Notes: generated by a model from the sequence alone, not told the origin. DNA of 64,000 nt from Kerstersia similis (GCF_965139615.1 NZ_CBCSIQ010000004.1:124001-188000), one strand, 5' to 3'; counted from the first letter of the stretch, positions 13,494 to 22,499 are shown. A program made the numbers and translations.

Positions 13494-14704
13494 GCAAGAT
13501 GCCTTGGTTCCGTATGTACACGGACTTCCTGAACGATCCCAAGATGATTGCACTGGCCTTTGAGGACCAGCGGCACTTTATTGGCCTGCTGGCGCTTAAG
13601 GGTGATGGTGCGCTTGATACGGGCTGCCAGCCGGAGCTGCTGGACCGCATTGTGGCCCAACGCCTGTGGATCGACCATGCCGTCATTCGTGAGGTCAAGA
13701 AGCGCCTGGTGGCGGCTGGCTTGATTTCCGACGATTGGCAGCCGTTGGCTTGGGAAAAGCGCCAGATGCGTAGCGACAGCAGTGCTGATCGTGTGGCGAA
13801 GCACAGGGCCAAAAAGAAGGCTGAAGCGGGTGGTTCCGGTAACGAATCGGGTAACGGTCACGGTAACGCACCAAGTAACGAACCCGGTAACGCCGATGAA
13901 ACGTTACAGCAACGGTCGAGTAACGGCCTAGAAGAAGATATAGATAAAGAAAAAGAAAATACCCATCCCTTACCCTTCCCTGCGGTAAGGGAAATCTTGG
14001 AATCGTGTTCAAAAATTGCCAAAGGCGAAACCGCCAGGGAGTTTCAGGAGAGCTTTGCCGAGGCATTGCGTGATGCTGGGTGCGAGCTGACGCTTGAGTA
14101 CTCGGTTGACGACCGAGGTGATGGGCGTGATGGGAAGGTTGACATCCTGGTGACGTCACCTGCTGTCATCGGCATCGAGCTTGACCGAGTATCGGTGCGT
14201 GCGAAGTCCATCTTCAAGCTGGGACAGGTGGACGGCTATCGCGTGGCAGTGCTGCGTTCTGTTGCCCACGCAGAAACTCCTGAGGGGCTGGATGCGGTCA
14301 TATGCTGCGGCGTGGGCTCTGCTGAGGCAGGGAAAGGCAGGGTTCGGGCTGCAAGGATGACCCTGAAAACGTTCTTCGAGCGTTGCCGCGAGAACGGGGA
14401 AAAGGCGATCAGCGGCTATGCGCCTATCCAGCAGTACGTTGATGACACCGGGCTCCCGATGGAGTTCATCCAGCTCGCCTGGGACCGTTTCAAGCTGGAG
14501 TTTGGGCAGAACGGGCCGAGGGGCACACGCATGCAGGCTGACTGGCGCCGTCATTTCCTGAACTTCGTGCGCAACAACTATTTCCGTCTGTGGTATGTCC
14601 GTGAGGAGGCAGGGGGGCGTGAATACCGTCTAACGTCTGTGGGCGAACAGGCCAAGGCTGAGATTCAGGCCCGGAATGCCCGTGAATGCCGGGAGGCAGC
14701 ATGA
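13490..14704 (+). CDS. O-like replication initiator with a QxxxY nuclease-like insert
   Basis: The 404-residue protein begins with a winged-helix-type phage O/DnaT-like region (residues 1-95). A Gly/Asn-rich linker (about 113-136) follows, encoded by the origin iterons. The C-terminal region (about 305-375, DRFKLEFGQNGPRGTRMQADWRRHFLNF) resembles phage replication proteins. Between them, residues about 183-275 form an extra domain with D218 (GKVDILV), E230-x-D232 (VIGIELD) and Q246-x-x-x-Y250 (GQVDGY), as in QxxxY-type PD-(D/E)xK folds, but without the ExK lysine. It should bind the origin and load the DnaB-type helicase encoded next. Confidence 0.8.
   Translation: MSKMPWFRMYTDFLNDPKMIALAFEDQRHFIGLLALKGDGALDTGCQPELLDRIVAQRLWIDHAVIREVKKRLVAAGLISDDWQPLAWEKRQMRSDSSADRVAKHRAKKKAEAGGSGNESGNGHGNAPSNEPGNADETLQQRSSNGLEEDIDKEKENTHPLPFPAVREILESCSKIAKGETAREFQESFAEALRDAGCELTLEYSVDDRGDGRDGKVDILVTSPAVIGIELDRVSVRAKSIFKLGQVDGYRVAVLRSVAHAETPEGLDAVICCGVGSAEAGKGRVRAARMTLKTFFERCRENGEKAISGYAPIQQYVDDTGLPMEFIQLAWDRFKLEFGQNGPRGTRMQADWRRHFLNFVRNNYFRLWYVREEAGGREYRLTSVGEQAKAEIQARNARECREAA
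13838..13965 (+). other. Phage replication origin: five 12-bp iterons plus AT-rich tract
   Basis: GGTAACG occurs at 13838, 13850, 13862 and 13886 and AGTAACG at 13874, exactly every 12 bp. An inverted CGTTAC (13902-13907) and another AGTAACG (13919-13925) follow. About 35 bases of very A-rich sequence then run from about 13930, a probable unwinding element. As in lambda ori, the repeats lie inside the initiator gene and would bind its product. Confidence 0.8.
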
Positions 14705-16071
14705 TGTCCGCAGACGTGACCGTGATTGCCAGCGTCGATGCTGAGCAGGCCGTCCTGGGGGCGCTGCTGCTGAGCAATGACGCCATTGACCAGATTTCAG
14801 ACCTGCGTGCCGAGCATTTTTACCGTGCCGATCACCAGGAGATTTTCCGGCAAATGGTCAGCATGATTCTGGACGGCGTGGGGGCGGACGTTCTGACGCT
14901 GCGCGAACGCCTGGGCCGCACATTTCCGGATCTTGTGACGCTGCAGTATCTGAACAGTCTGTATCAAAACACGCCCAGCGCTGCGAATATCGCCCGGTAT
15001 GCGCAGATTGTGCGTGACCGCGCACAACGTCGGGGCCTGGCTGAGCTGACGGCAGAGATCCATGATTCGGCACGTTTGCCGGTCGATGACACCGATGTGT
15101 TGATCGGGCGCTGCCAGGCCGGCCTGGAATTGCTGACGGAGCAACGGGAGGGGGCGGAGCCGGTACGGGTCAGTGATGACCTGGTGGAGTACTTGGAAGA
15201 TTTGTCGCAGCGTGCAGAAGGTAAAGGGCCGCAGGCAATCTCCACCGGGCATAAGGATCTGGACAAGCGGATGGGGGGCGGCTTGCATGAAGGGGCGCTC
15301 ATCATCGTGGCGGCACGGCCAAAAATGGGCAAGACAGCCTTCGCAATGGATATCGCACGTAACGTGGCCCGCCAGGGGCATGCTGCTGCGTTTCTCTCCC
15401 AGGAAATGCCGCGCCGTCAGTTGCACGACCGTAACGTCGCCGCCGTGGGCAAGATCCAGTTGGATCACATCCTGGATCCTCGCGGCTTGACGTCTGAAGA
15501 GTGGCCCAAGCTGACCTATGCCATCCAGACGTTGGAAACGTTGCCTTTGTGGATTGATGACCAGGGCGGCTTGCGATTGATGGATGTGCGTGCCAAGGCC
15601 CGGCTCTTGAAACGCCGCTACGGTCTGAAGGTGCTGGTCATCGACTACCTGCAACTGATGGAAGGCGAGGGCAACACGCGTAACGATCAGATCGAGCAGA
15701 TCACGCGTGGCCTGAAAGCGTTGGCAAAAGAGCTGGGCATCACCATCGTGTTGCTGTCGCAGTTGAACCGCAGCCTGGAGCAGCGTCCGAACAAGCGCCC
15801 GATGCCGTCAGATTTGCGTGACTCGGGGGCGATTGAGCAGGATTGCGATGCGGCCCTTTTTCTGTACCGCGATGAAGTCTATAACCCGGACTCGCCGGAC
15901 AAGGGCATCTGCGAAGTCAACGTGGGCTTGTTGCGACAAGGTCAGCCAGGGACTGTTGCATTGCGCTTTGCGGGGGAATACATGCGGTTTGATGATCTGG
16001 CTGCCGGAACTGAGTTTGGCAGAGCGCCGGCAGCAGGTCGGAAGCCTGTGTACAGCGGTTTGAAGGATTGA
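14701..16071 (+). CDS. dnaB: Replicative DNA helicase, DnaB type
   Basis: The 456-residue protein has the DnaB N-terminal domain (residues 10-115, DAEQAVLGALLLSNDAID). The RecA-fold motor domain carries Walker A ARPKMGKTA at about 205-213 and Walker B-like VLVIDYLQLM. The segments LSQLNRSLEQRPNKRPMPSD and SGAIEQDCD are family hallmarks. It unwinds DNA at the phage fork. The start overlaps the initiator stop as ATGA with a GGGAGG site ahead. Residues after Walker A (LSQEMPRRQLHDR) differ slightly from the host type. Confidence 0.95.
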   Translation: MMSADVTVIASVDAEQAVLGALLLSNDAIDQISDLRAEHFYRADHQEIFRQMVSMILDGVGADVLTLRERLGRTFPDLVTLQYLNSLYQNTPSAANIARYAQIVRDRAQRRGLAELTAEIHDSARLPVDDTDVLIGRCQAGLELLTEQREGAEPVRVSDDLVEYLEDLSQRAEGKGPQAISTGHKDLDKRMGGGLHEGALIIVAARPKMGKTAFAMDIARNVARQGHAAAFLSQEMPRRQLHDRNVAAVGKIQLDHILDPRGLTSEEWPKLTYAIQTLETLPLWIDDQGGLRLMDVRAKARLLKRRYGLKVLVIDYLQLMEGEGNTRNDQIEQITRGLKALAKELGITIVLLSQLNRSLEQRPNKRPMPSDLRDSGAIEQDCDAALFLYRDEVYNPDSPDKGICEVNVGLLRQGQPGTVALRFAGEYMRFDDLAAGTEFGRAPAAGRKPVYSGLKD

Positions 16072-16073
16072 GC

Positions 16074-16412
16074 ATGGCCAGCAAGTATCTGAACGAGAAA
16101 ACCGTCGTTGATGGCATTACGTTCGCCTCCAAGAAAGAGGCTCGTCGGTATCGGCACTTGAAACTGTTGGAGAAGGCAGGAAAGGTTTTGGATCTGCGTT
16201 TGCAGGTGCCGTATGAACTGCTCCCGAAGCAAAAGCGCGCTGACGGCAAGACGGAGGTGTGCGTGCGCTATGTCGCGGACTTCGTTTACACGGAAGGTGG
16301 ACGGCAGGTTGTTGAGGATGTGAAAAGCGAAGCCACGCGCCGCCTGCAGCTGTATGTGCTGAAACGAAAGCTGATGCTGTGGGTGCATGGCATCACGCTC
16401 AGGGAGGTCTGA
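16074..16412 (+). CDS. DUF1064 phage nuclease
   Basis: The 112-residue protein has the DUF1064 pattern: SKKEARRYRHLKLLE, then YVADFVYTEGG and VVEDVKSEATRRLQLYVLKRKLM. The Asp in ADF and the D-x-K strand form a PD-(D/E)xK-type active site. Members are found where other phages carry Holliday-junction resolvases, so it may process replication intermediates before packaging. The start at 16074 follows an AAGGA site; the TTG three codons earlier is rejected. Confidence 0.8.
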   Translation: MASKYLNEKTVVDGITFASKKEARRYRHLKLLEKAGKVLDLRLQVPYELLPKQKRADGKTEVCVRYVADFVYTEGGRQVVEDVKSEATRRLQLYVLKRKLMLWVHGITLREV

Positions 16413-16867
16413 TGGGGGCGTCAGAACCGCGCTGGCCAGCATATGTGCGAGAAGAGATCGAAAACTGGATTGTTGCGTGCTGGGACGGCCAAGAGCCCGG
16501 CCCGAGGGAGCGGACGCAGTGCGGGTCATTCGAGGGCGGGTATAGCGCACACGCTTGGTTTCCAGACGATCTGCCACCGCCACGCAGGTGCTTCAACCGG
16601 GAGGCTGCTGATCGGGTTCAGCGCATCTTCGAGAGGATGCCGCAGGTGACGCGTCAGGTTCTTCGCTTCGAGTACACAAATCGAAGCCAATATGACCAAT
16701 GGGAGGAAGGGCTGGAAATTGGCGCTGATGGTGTGGAGCGACGAGCGTGGCATCGAACGGGGAACAACAAGCGTGAAAGGGCGCAGCGAGCGTTGGATAT
16801 CAGTAGGGCCAGCTATGACGAATGTGTCCGACTGTTCAAAGATTCAGTAGCAAGGGAGTTCGCATGA
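16412..16867 (+). CDS. Putative late-gene regulator, sigma-region-4-like
   Basis: The 151-residue protein has a C-terminal part (about residues 70-145, VQRIFERMPQVTRQVLRFEYTN, then KRERAQRALDISRASYDEC) similar in style to sigma-70 region 4 or RinA/Q-type phage activators. Its position, last but one before the late terminator and packaging genes, fits an antiterminator or activator of late transcription. This assignment rests on position and fold impression, not on a firm match. GTCTGATG overlap with the DUF1064 gene. Confidence 0.5.
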   Translation: MGASEPRWPAYVREEIENWIVACWDGQEPGPRERTQCGSFEGGYSAHAWFPDDLPPPRRCFNREAADRVQRIFERMPQVTRQVLRFEYTNRSQYDQWEEGLEIGADGVERRAWHRTGNNKRERAQRALDISRASYDECVRLFKDSVAREFA

Positions 16868-17169
16868 AGTACGCCGGGCAGATAGTCACTCTTATGTCTC
16901 AATATCCCGAAAGAGGATTTCGGGTTGTGGAGCTGGTGCGCCATGTCACTTATGGGCGTGTGCTTTCGGCAAGAGAACGTGAAGCAGTCCGAAAGGCTGT
17001 GCGCAGGGTCTTGGAAGCAATGGTAGCCAGCGGCAGCGCCCATATTTCTAAGCCGGCAGCGGTGTCTGGCGCCTATGCTGAATACTCCGTGTCCCGCTAC
17101 CGGGACACGGAGTCAACAAAAGCGGTACAGGATGCGGGACAATATCGCCAGCACAGTTGCGTCCATTGA
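16864..17169 (+). CDS. Winged-helix-like protein, 101 residues
   Basis: Overlaps the previous gene as ATGA. Residues 1-60 (SQYPERGFRVVELVRHV, then REAVRKAVRRVLEAMVASGSAH) look like a winged helix. The C-terminal 30 codons contain a perfect 13-bp inverted repeat that encodes SVSRYRDTES. The protein may bind DNA as an early or late regulator; the family is not recognised. Confidence 0.6.
   Translation: MKYAGQIVTLMSQYPERGFRVVELVRHVTYGRVLSAREREAVRKAVRRVLEAMVASGSAHISKPAAVSGAYAEYSVSRYRDTESTKAVQDAGQYRQHSCVH
17084..17113. repeat. Perfect 13-bp inverted repeat inside a gene
   Basis: ACTCCGTGTCCCG (17084-17096), loop CTAC, CGGGACACGGAGT (17101-17113). A very stable hairpin within the coding sequence, about 75 bases before an intrinsic terminator. 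No T-run follows directly. Confidence 0.8.
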
Positions 17170-17187
17170 AAATGCAGCAGTAAAACA

Positions 17188-17220
17188 GCCCGCCGATCAT
17201 CGCTGATCGGCGGGCTTTTC
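17188..17220 (+). terminator. Terminator of the rightward early operon
   Basis: GCCCGCCGATCA (17188-17199), loop TCGC, TGATCGGCGGGC (17204-17215), then TTTTC. A perfect 12-bp stem closing the early operon ahead of the packaging region; a late antiterminator would have to read through it. Confidence 0.9.
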
Positions 17221-17434
17221 GTTGGATCGTTCGCGTGGAAATCCGGGGGCCCCTGGCGGATTTATTCCGGTAAGGGGAGTTCGGACCCTGAACGGTCGCT
17301 GTTTACGAGAATTTTGCTAGGGGGGGTAATAATAATTTTCCCCAAGAATCTAGGTTTCATGCGGGTTTCAGCAATCTGCGCTGTGAATTTGACCCCCCTT
17401 ATAACCCTGGGGGGGTTATATCTTTGAGGCGACC
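17221..17434. other. Probable cos/packaging region
   Basis: A 214-bp gap without genes directly upstream of the late operon of a phage whose large terminase is of the lambda gpA type. It contains G-tracts (GGGGGGG near 17323-17329), an AT stretch (AATAATAATTTTC) and a strong inverted repeat around 17398-17420 (TTATAACCC with GGGTTATA). These fit cohesive-end and terminase-binding sites, but the nicking positions cannot be read from the sequence. Confidence 0.5.
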
Positions 17435-18217
17435 ATGCTCACGTACAAATCGACCGTGCGGCAGGGCGCTGCCTTTCTTCAACGGGCAGAGCGTCAGGTG
17501 CCGTATGCCACCTCTGTTGCACTGAACAAGACGGCTTGGTCGATTAGGCTCAAGCTGGAGCAAGAGATTCTGCGGGTGTTTGACCGCCCGACGCCGTATA
17601 CGCAACGGTCGCTGCGTGTGACGAGGGCAACGAAAGCGCGATTACAGGCGGCAGTTGGATTTGCTCAGTACGCAGGCAAAGGGATCAGGGCAGATCAGTA
17701 CCTGTGGGCACAGGTGTACGGCGGCAATCGTGCGCAGAAACGGTCGGAGCGTGCGCTGGAACGGGTCGGTTTGCCTGGTGGTTATACGGTGCCAGGCGCT
17801 GGGGCCGAAATGGATGCCTACGGCAATATGTCTCGCGGCCAATTGGTGCGTCTAATGTCATACCTCGAGGCTTTTGGTGAACAGGGGTATCGAGCAAACT
17901 CCACTGCAAAGTCTCGTGCACGGTTGGCAAAGGCAAAAACAGTAGGAGGGTACAAGCGCATCAATGGTGTTGTGTACTTCGTCAGTCGCGGTAAAGGTTC
18001 CATGTCGGGCAACCGCGAGCAGAACCTTGCGGCTGGTGTTTGGCGGAAAACGGGCACCCACGGTGCAGATGTGAAGCCTGTTCTGTTGGCGACGCGTCGG
18101 GTGCCTTCGTACCGGGAGCGACTGCCATTTTTCGAAACTGCCGACCAGATCCATGGTGAGCGGTTTGATATTGAGTTTTCGACCGCTCTTGAACAGGCCT
18201 TGGCTACCGCAAAATGA
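17435..18217 (+). CDS. Minor tail protein Z-like
   Basis: The 260-residue protein opens MLTYKSTVRQGAAFLQRAE, with VPYATSVALNKTAWSIR and later GKGIRADQYLWAQV, an arrangement similar to the lambda gpZ (Minor_tail_Z) family, rich in Arg and Ala. Its location ahead of the terminase genes is unusual compared with lambda. Ends overlapping the small terminase by 4 bases. The tail-completion role is inferred from the family. Confidence 0.6.
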   Translation: MLTYKSTVRQGAAFLQRAERQVPYATSVALNKTAWSIRLKLEQEILRVFDRPTPYTQRSLRVTRATKARLQAAVGFAQYAGKGIRADQYLWAQVYGGNRAQKRSERALERVGLPGGYTVPGAGAEMDAYGNMSRGQLVRLMSYLEAFGEQGYRANSTAKSRARLAKAKTVGGYKRINGVVYFVSRGKGSMSGNREQNLAAGVWRKTGTHGADVKPVLLATRRVPSYRERLPFFETADQIHGERFDIEFSTALEQALATAK

Positions 18218-18714
18218 TTGATCTATCGAAGAAGACCACGCAAGCGCGGTTTGCGGCAGCGGTGGGCGTGACGCAGCCGGTGATCAGCGGCTTGCTGTTG
18301 CGCGGGATCTTGACCTCGGGCGACACGGCGGGGAACTGGCTGCTCGCTTATTGCGACAATCTGCGGGAGCAGGCCGCTGGTCGCGTGAAGGGGAAGCCCG
18401 CTGATGGCGATGGCTTGGACTTGGAGGCGGAGAAAGCGCGTTTGGCGGCTGCTCAGGCTGACAAGATCGAAATGGAAAACGAAGTGCGGCGTGGAGAGGT
18501 GGCGCTGGTCTCTGTGTTGGAGACTGTGCTCTCACAAACTGGCAGCACTGTCAGCGCGATATTGGATTCGATTCCTTCAACGCTTAAGCGGAGGATCAGC
18601 ACGCTGTCAGCCAGTGACGTGCTGATTGTGGAAACCGAGATTGCACGGGCACGAAATGCAATTGCAGCGTTGTCCCTGGAGGACATAGAAGCGAGTGGCG
18701 ATGAGGATAACTAA
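18214..18714 (+). CDS. Terminase small subunit, Nu1-like
   Basis: The 166-residue protein starts with a helix-turn-helix (TQARFAAAVGVTQPVISGLLLRG, residues 9-31). A long charged helical segment follows (DLEAEKARLAAAQADKIEMENEVRRGE), the layout of gpNu1-type small subunits: DNA recognition at cos, then oligomerisation and large-subunit contact. It precedes the large subunit with a one-base overlap. Confidence 0.85.
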   Translation: MIDLSKKTTQARFAAAVGVTQPVISGLLLRGILTSGDTAGNWLLAYCDNLREQAAGRVKGKPADGDGLDLEAEKARLAAAQADKIEMENEVRRGEVALVSVLETVLSQTGSTVSAILDSIPSTLKRRISTLSASDVLIVETEIARARNAIAALSLEDIEASGDEDN

Positions 18715-20777
18715 TGCAGCTGGTCCAGTCGAATCGCGGCGTCATCGCACGCGCGCTCCGTCGAGGACTGGCTTCATTCAGTGCCCCCGAACCGCTGACG
18801 CTGCGCAAATGGGCTGAGCAGCATTTCTATCTGTCGGCAGAGTCGTCTTACGTTGAGCAGCGGTGGCAGGCCTGGCCGTTTCAGCGCGCCATTCTGTCGT
18901 GTGTCGGTAGTGATGAAGTTGAGGAAGTGGATGTCATCAAGTCGGCACGGGTTGGCTACACGAAGATCTTGCTCGCGGCCATCGGCTACTTTGCTGAGCA
19001 CAAGCGCCGTAACCAGGCTCTGTGGCAGCCTACGGATTCCGACAGGGACGAGTTTGTAAAAACCGAGCTGGACCCGATGTTGCGTGACGTGTCGGTCATG
19101 CATCCGATTTTCCCCAAGCGGGAGGCGAGGCATAAAGACAATACGCTGCTGATGAAGAAATTCCTCGGCGCGGTACTGCATCTGCGGGGCGGGAAGTCTG
19201 CTGGCAACTATCGTCGGATATCGGTTGGGGTGGCCTACCTCGATGAATTCAGTTCGTTTGATGCTGACATCGACGGTGAGGGTGATCCCGGCACACTGGC
19301 GGGCAAGCGCCTGGAAGGGGCCACGTTTCCGAAGCTGGTTGTCGGCTCCACGCCGAAGGAGAAAGGCACGTGTCTGATGGAGAAGCGCGCTGAAAGCGCT
19401 GACGCCAGATACGAGTATCAGATCGCCTGCCCGCATTGCGGCGAGCGTCACGCCCTGACGTGGGGCGGAAAGGACGAGCTGAACGGCTTTAAATGGCTGG
19501 ATGGCGAACCAGAAACGGTCAAGCACCTGTGCCAGCATTGCGGCGTGCTGATCACCCAGGCAGAGTACCTGGCTGTCGCAGACGACGGTATATGGGTCGG
19601 CACTGACGGCTCTACGATTGATCACGACGGTGTGTTTCGGGATCGCCGCGGGCATGTTATTCCGGCCCATCGGCATGTGGCATTCCACGTGTGGACCGCA
19701 TACAGCCCAGCTGTGCGCTGGGCGGACATTGTGTCGGCGTTCATGGACGCATATGACAAGGCTCAGAAGGGCGATGGCGCCGAACTGAAAACGTTCTGGA
19801 ACACCACGCTTGGCCGGGCCTGGGAAGGCGAAGTCGAGAAGATCGACGTTGACGAGTTGCAGCGGCGTGCGGAGATCGAGGGGTTCGAGCTGCCAGGGCA
19901 CGGCGAGGCCGTGGTGCCTGAGCGTTGTTTGTTGCTGTTGGCGGGGGTAGATACGCAGGACAACCGCATCGAGGCCGGCGTTTGGGGCTTTGGGCCTGGC
20001 GGGGAAATGTGGACGGTCGATCACCAGATCTTTTTCGGGAATCCTGAAGAGGAAAAAGTGTGGAAGGATTTGTCTGAGTTTCTGTTTGAGACCCGGTATG
20101 CACATGAGGCGGGGCAGCAGATGTCGATTTATGCCTCGGCAATCGACTCAGGAGGCCACCACACCGACGCGGTCTATGAGTACGCACGTAAAAACAAGGC
20201 CCGGCGAGTATTTGCGATCCGTGGGCGACCGTTCGGTGAAAAAAGCATTGATGACGGTGGCGTGCTGGTTGATATCGACTGGAAGGGGAAGCGCTCAAAA
20301 AAGGGTGTGGTGCTCTGGTATGTCGGTACGAATCTGGCAAAGGATCTGCTGCACTCGCGGTTGCAGGTAGAGAAAGAGGGGGCGGGGTACGTTCACCTTG
20401 CCCACGACCTCACACCAGAATGGTTCAGGCAGTTCTCTGGCGAGGTGCGTGCTGTTCGCAAGACGGCGCACGGCACGCGCACGCTGTGGACCGCTATGCG
20501 TAAGCGGGTTGAGGCGCTTGATTGTGCGGTGTATGCCCTTTGGCTTGAGGCGCGTTTGAAGCTTGCGCGAAAGACTGAAGCCTGGTGGCAGGCTCTTGCC
20601 GACAAGTTGGGGGCACAAGCGTATCCACCCGATCAAGAGGACGACGGAAGTGAGCAGCCAGCGCTACCGACAAAAGAAAATAAGGCGCCCGCGAAAGCGG
20701 GCGTTTCTGCATCTGTAGCAGCGCCTCGGTCGAGGCGGCGAGGTGCGCAGTCATCCTATTTAAGAGGCAGGCGTTGA
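18714..20777 (+). CDS. Terminase large subunit, lambda gpA family
   Basis: The 687-residue protein has the gpA hallmarks: PEPLTLRKWAEQHFYLS, the ATPase loop KSARVGYTK at about 76-84, a Walker-B-like VAYLDEFSSF at about 173-182, and VGSTPKEKG. Cys pairs (CPHCG and CQHCG) suggest a zinc-binding insertion. It is the packaging motor and cos endonuclease. The C-terminal 50 residues are Pro/Ala-rich and basic. The start is at the TAATG junction with the small subunit. Confidence 0.95.
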   Translation: MQLVQSNRGVIARALRRGLASFSAPEPLTLRKWAEQHFYLSAESSYVEQRWQAWPFQRAILSCVGSDEVEEVDVIKSARVGYTKILLAAIGYFAEHKRRNQALWQPTDSDRDEFVKTELDPMLRDVSVMHPIFPKREARHKDNTLLMKKFLGAVLHLRGGKSAGNYRRISVGVAYLDEFSSFDADIDGEGDPGTLAGKRLEGATFPKLVVGSTPKEKGTCLMEKRAESADARYEYQIACPHCGERHALTWGGKDELNGFKWLDGEPETVKHLCQHCGVLITQAEYLAVADDGIWVGTDGSTIDHDGVFRDRRGHVIPAHRHVAFHVWTAYSPAVRWADIVSAFMDAYDKAQKGDGAELKTFWNTTLGRAWEGEVEKIDVDELQRRAEIEGFELPGHGEAVVPERCLLLLAGVDTQDNRIEAGVWGFGPGGEMWTVDHQIFFGNPEEEKVWKDLSEFLFETRYAHEAGQQMSIYASAIDSGGHHTDAVYEYARKNKARRVFAIRGRPFGEKSIDDGGVLVDIDWKGKRSKKGVVLWYVGTNLAKDLLHSRLQVEKEGAGYVHLAHDLTPEWFRQFSGEVRAVRKTAHGTRTLWTAMRKRVEALDCAVYALWLEARLKLARKTEAWWQALADKLGAQAYPPDQEDDGSEQPALPTKENKAPAKAGVSASVAAPRSRRRGAQSSYLRGRR

Positions 20778-20778
20778 G

Positions 20779-20988
20779 ATGGCGTACACACAGCAGGACT
20801 TGATCGCCACTGAACGGGCTATTGCTGCAAGCGAGTTGGAAGTTCAGTACGGCGACAAACGCGTCCGGTATCGCTCGATGGACGAGTTGCTGGCAGCCAA
20901 GCGCGTGATCGAAGCGGATCTACGTCGCCAGGCTGGCATGCCGTCTAGGCGTATCACGAAGTTGCGTCACGGTGGGAAGGGGGTTTGA
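20779..20988 (+). CDS. Head-tail connector gpW
   Basis: The 69-residue protein (MAYTQQDLIATERAIAASEL, then YRSMDELLAAKRVIEADL) matches the gpW family: two helices around a beta-hairpin. It joins the portal to the tail. One-base TGATG overlap with the portal gene supports the order W then B as in lambda. Confidence 0.85.
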   Translation: MAYTQQDLIATERAIAASELEVQYGDKRVRYRSMDELLAAKRVIEADLRRQAGMPSRRITKLRHGGKGV

Positions 20989-22499
20989 TGCGATATCGCA
21001 ACTTAGCAAATCGCGGTTTCGTATTGCCTACGAGGCTGCAAGGCTCAGCATCGAGCAGCTATGAGGCCGGTAGCGCCACGGGAAGCCGATCACGCAGCTG
21101 GATGCCCTCTGCATCCGGTCCGAACACGGCCGCGACGCGAAACCTGGGTTTGATTCGTCGGCGTGCCAGGGATGCCGTTGCTAACGATCCCTGGGCGAAA
21201 ACGTCAGTCGCTCGCTGGGTGTCGAATGTCGTCGGTACCGGTATTCAGCCATATCCGAAGCATCCAGATCCCAAGGTGCGGTGCCGACTGAAAGCCGCCT
21301 GGGCTGATTGGGTGGGCGAAAGTGACGCGGATGAGCGTCTGGATTTCTACGGGCAGCAGGCGCTGGCTGCACGCGCCATGTTTGTCGATGGGGAAACGCT
21401 GGCGATTCTTCGTCCCCGTCTGCCATCGGATGGACTGACCGTGCCGTTGCAGATTCAGCAATTGGAAGGTGATCACCTTCCGGTGGATATGTCCTATTCC
21501 CTCGCCAACGGGCACGAGATCGTCAACGGCGTGGAGTTTGACCGCCTCAATCGGCGTGCCGCGTATCACTTGTACACACAGCATCCAGGCGAGTACGGAC
21601 GCGTGATTCAGGGCGGCTGGGAGACGAAGCGGTTTGATGCTCGTCGCGTGGTTCATGCCTATCAAGTGCTGCGCCCAGGTCAAGTGCGTGGCGTGTCAGA
21701 TCTGGCGACGATCCTGTTGCGGCTGAAAACCTTGGATAACTTCGATGATGCGGTTGCCTTTCGGCAAGAGGTCAGCAACCTGTTCGCGGGGTTTATCAAG
21801 AAGGCGCCCGGTGATGGTGGCGTGGACCCGGTGCATACCGCTGGCGAGTATTACGACCGCGACGGTTCTGAAATCCTCACACTGGAGCCTGGCTCGCTGC
21901 AGGAGCTGGGAGAGGGTGAAGAAGTTCAGTTTTCAGCACCACCGGGGGCGCCAGATAACTACATGGAGTTCATGCGCCAGCAGCTGATGGCGGCGTTTGC
22001 TAGTGTCGGCTTGCCCTATGAAATTGCCTCGGGGGATCTGCGGGGAATTAGCGATCGCACTTTGCGCGTCGTCGTGAACGAGTTCCACCGCTTGGTGCAG
22101 CAGTACCAGTGGTCCACCTTCATTCATCAGTGGTGCAGGCCGATCTGGCGAAGTTGGATTGAGGCGCAAGTCCTCGCGGGCACGATCTCGGCCCAGGATT
22201 TTCAGTCTGCCAAACGCGATTGGATGCGAGTGCTTTGGGTTCCCGAAGGCTGGGCTTACTTCAACCCCGTGCAGGATGTGAAGGCGAAGACCGACGAAAT
22301 CCGGGCGGGGCTGATCAGCCGTTCAGCGGTAATTTTGGCCCAGGGCGAGGACCCGGAAACTGTCTTGGACGAAATCGCGGCAGACAACAAGGCAGCTGAC
22401 GAAGCGGGGCTGACGCTGGATAGTGATTCGCGCCATGGAAAGAGGGGGGCGACTACACCTCAGATCGACGCCGATCCCGCAGATACGACGCAACAGTAA
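20988..22499 (+). CDS. Portal protein, lambda gpB family
   Basis: The 503-residue protein contains RRRARDAVANDPWAKTSVARW, NVVGTGIQPYP and FNPVQDVKAKTDEIRAGL with RSAVILAQGEDPE, all typical of the lambda portal family. It forms the ring through which DNA enters the capsid. ATG 20988 is used; the TTG just before it is rejected. The C-terminal tail is disordered. Confidence 0.93.
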   Translation: MRYRNLANRGFVLPTRLQGSASSSYEAGSATGSRSRSWMPSASGPNTAATRNLGLIRRRARDAVANDPWAKTSVARWVSNVVGTGIQPYPKHPDPKVRCRLKAAWADWVGESDADERLDFYGQQALAARAMFVDGETLAILRPRLPSDGLTVPLQIQQLEGDHLPVDMSYSLANGHEIVNGVEFDRLNRRAAYHLYTQHPGEYGRVIQGGWETKRFDARRVVHAYQVLRPGQVRGVSDLATILLRLKTLDNFDDAVAFRQEVSNLFAGFIKKAPGDGGVDPVHTAGEYYDRDGSEILTLEPGSLQELGEGEEVQFSAPPGAPDNYMEFMRQQLMAAFASVGLPYEIASGDLRGISDRTLRVVVNEFHRLVQQYQWSTFIHQWCRPIWRSWIEAQVLAGTISAQDFQSAKRDWMRVLWVPEGWAYFNPVQDVKAKTDEIRAGLISRSAVILAQGEDPETVLDEIAADNKAADEAGLTLDSDSRHGKRGATTPQIDADPADTTQQ

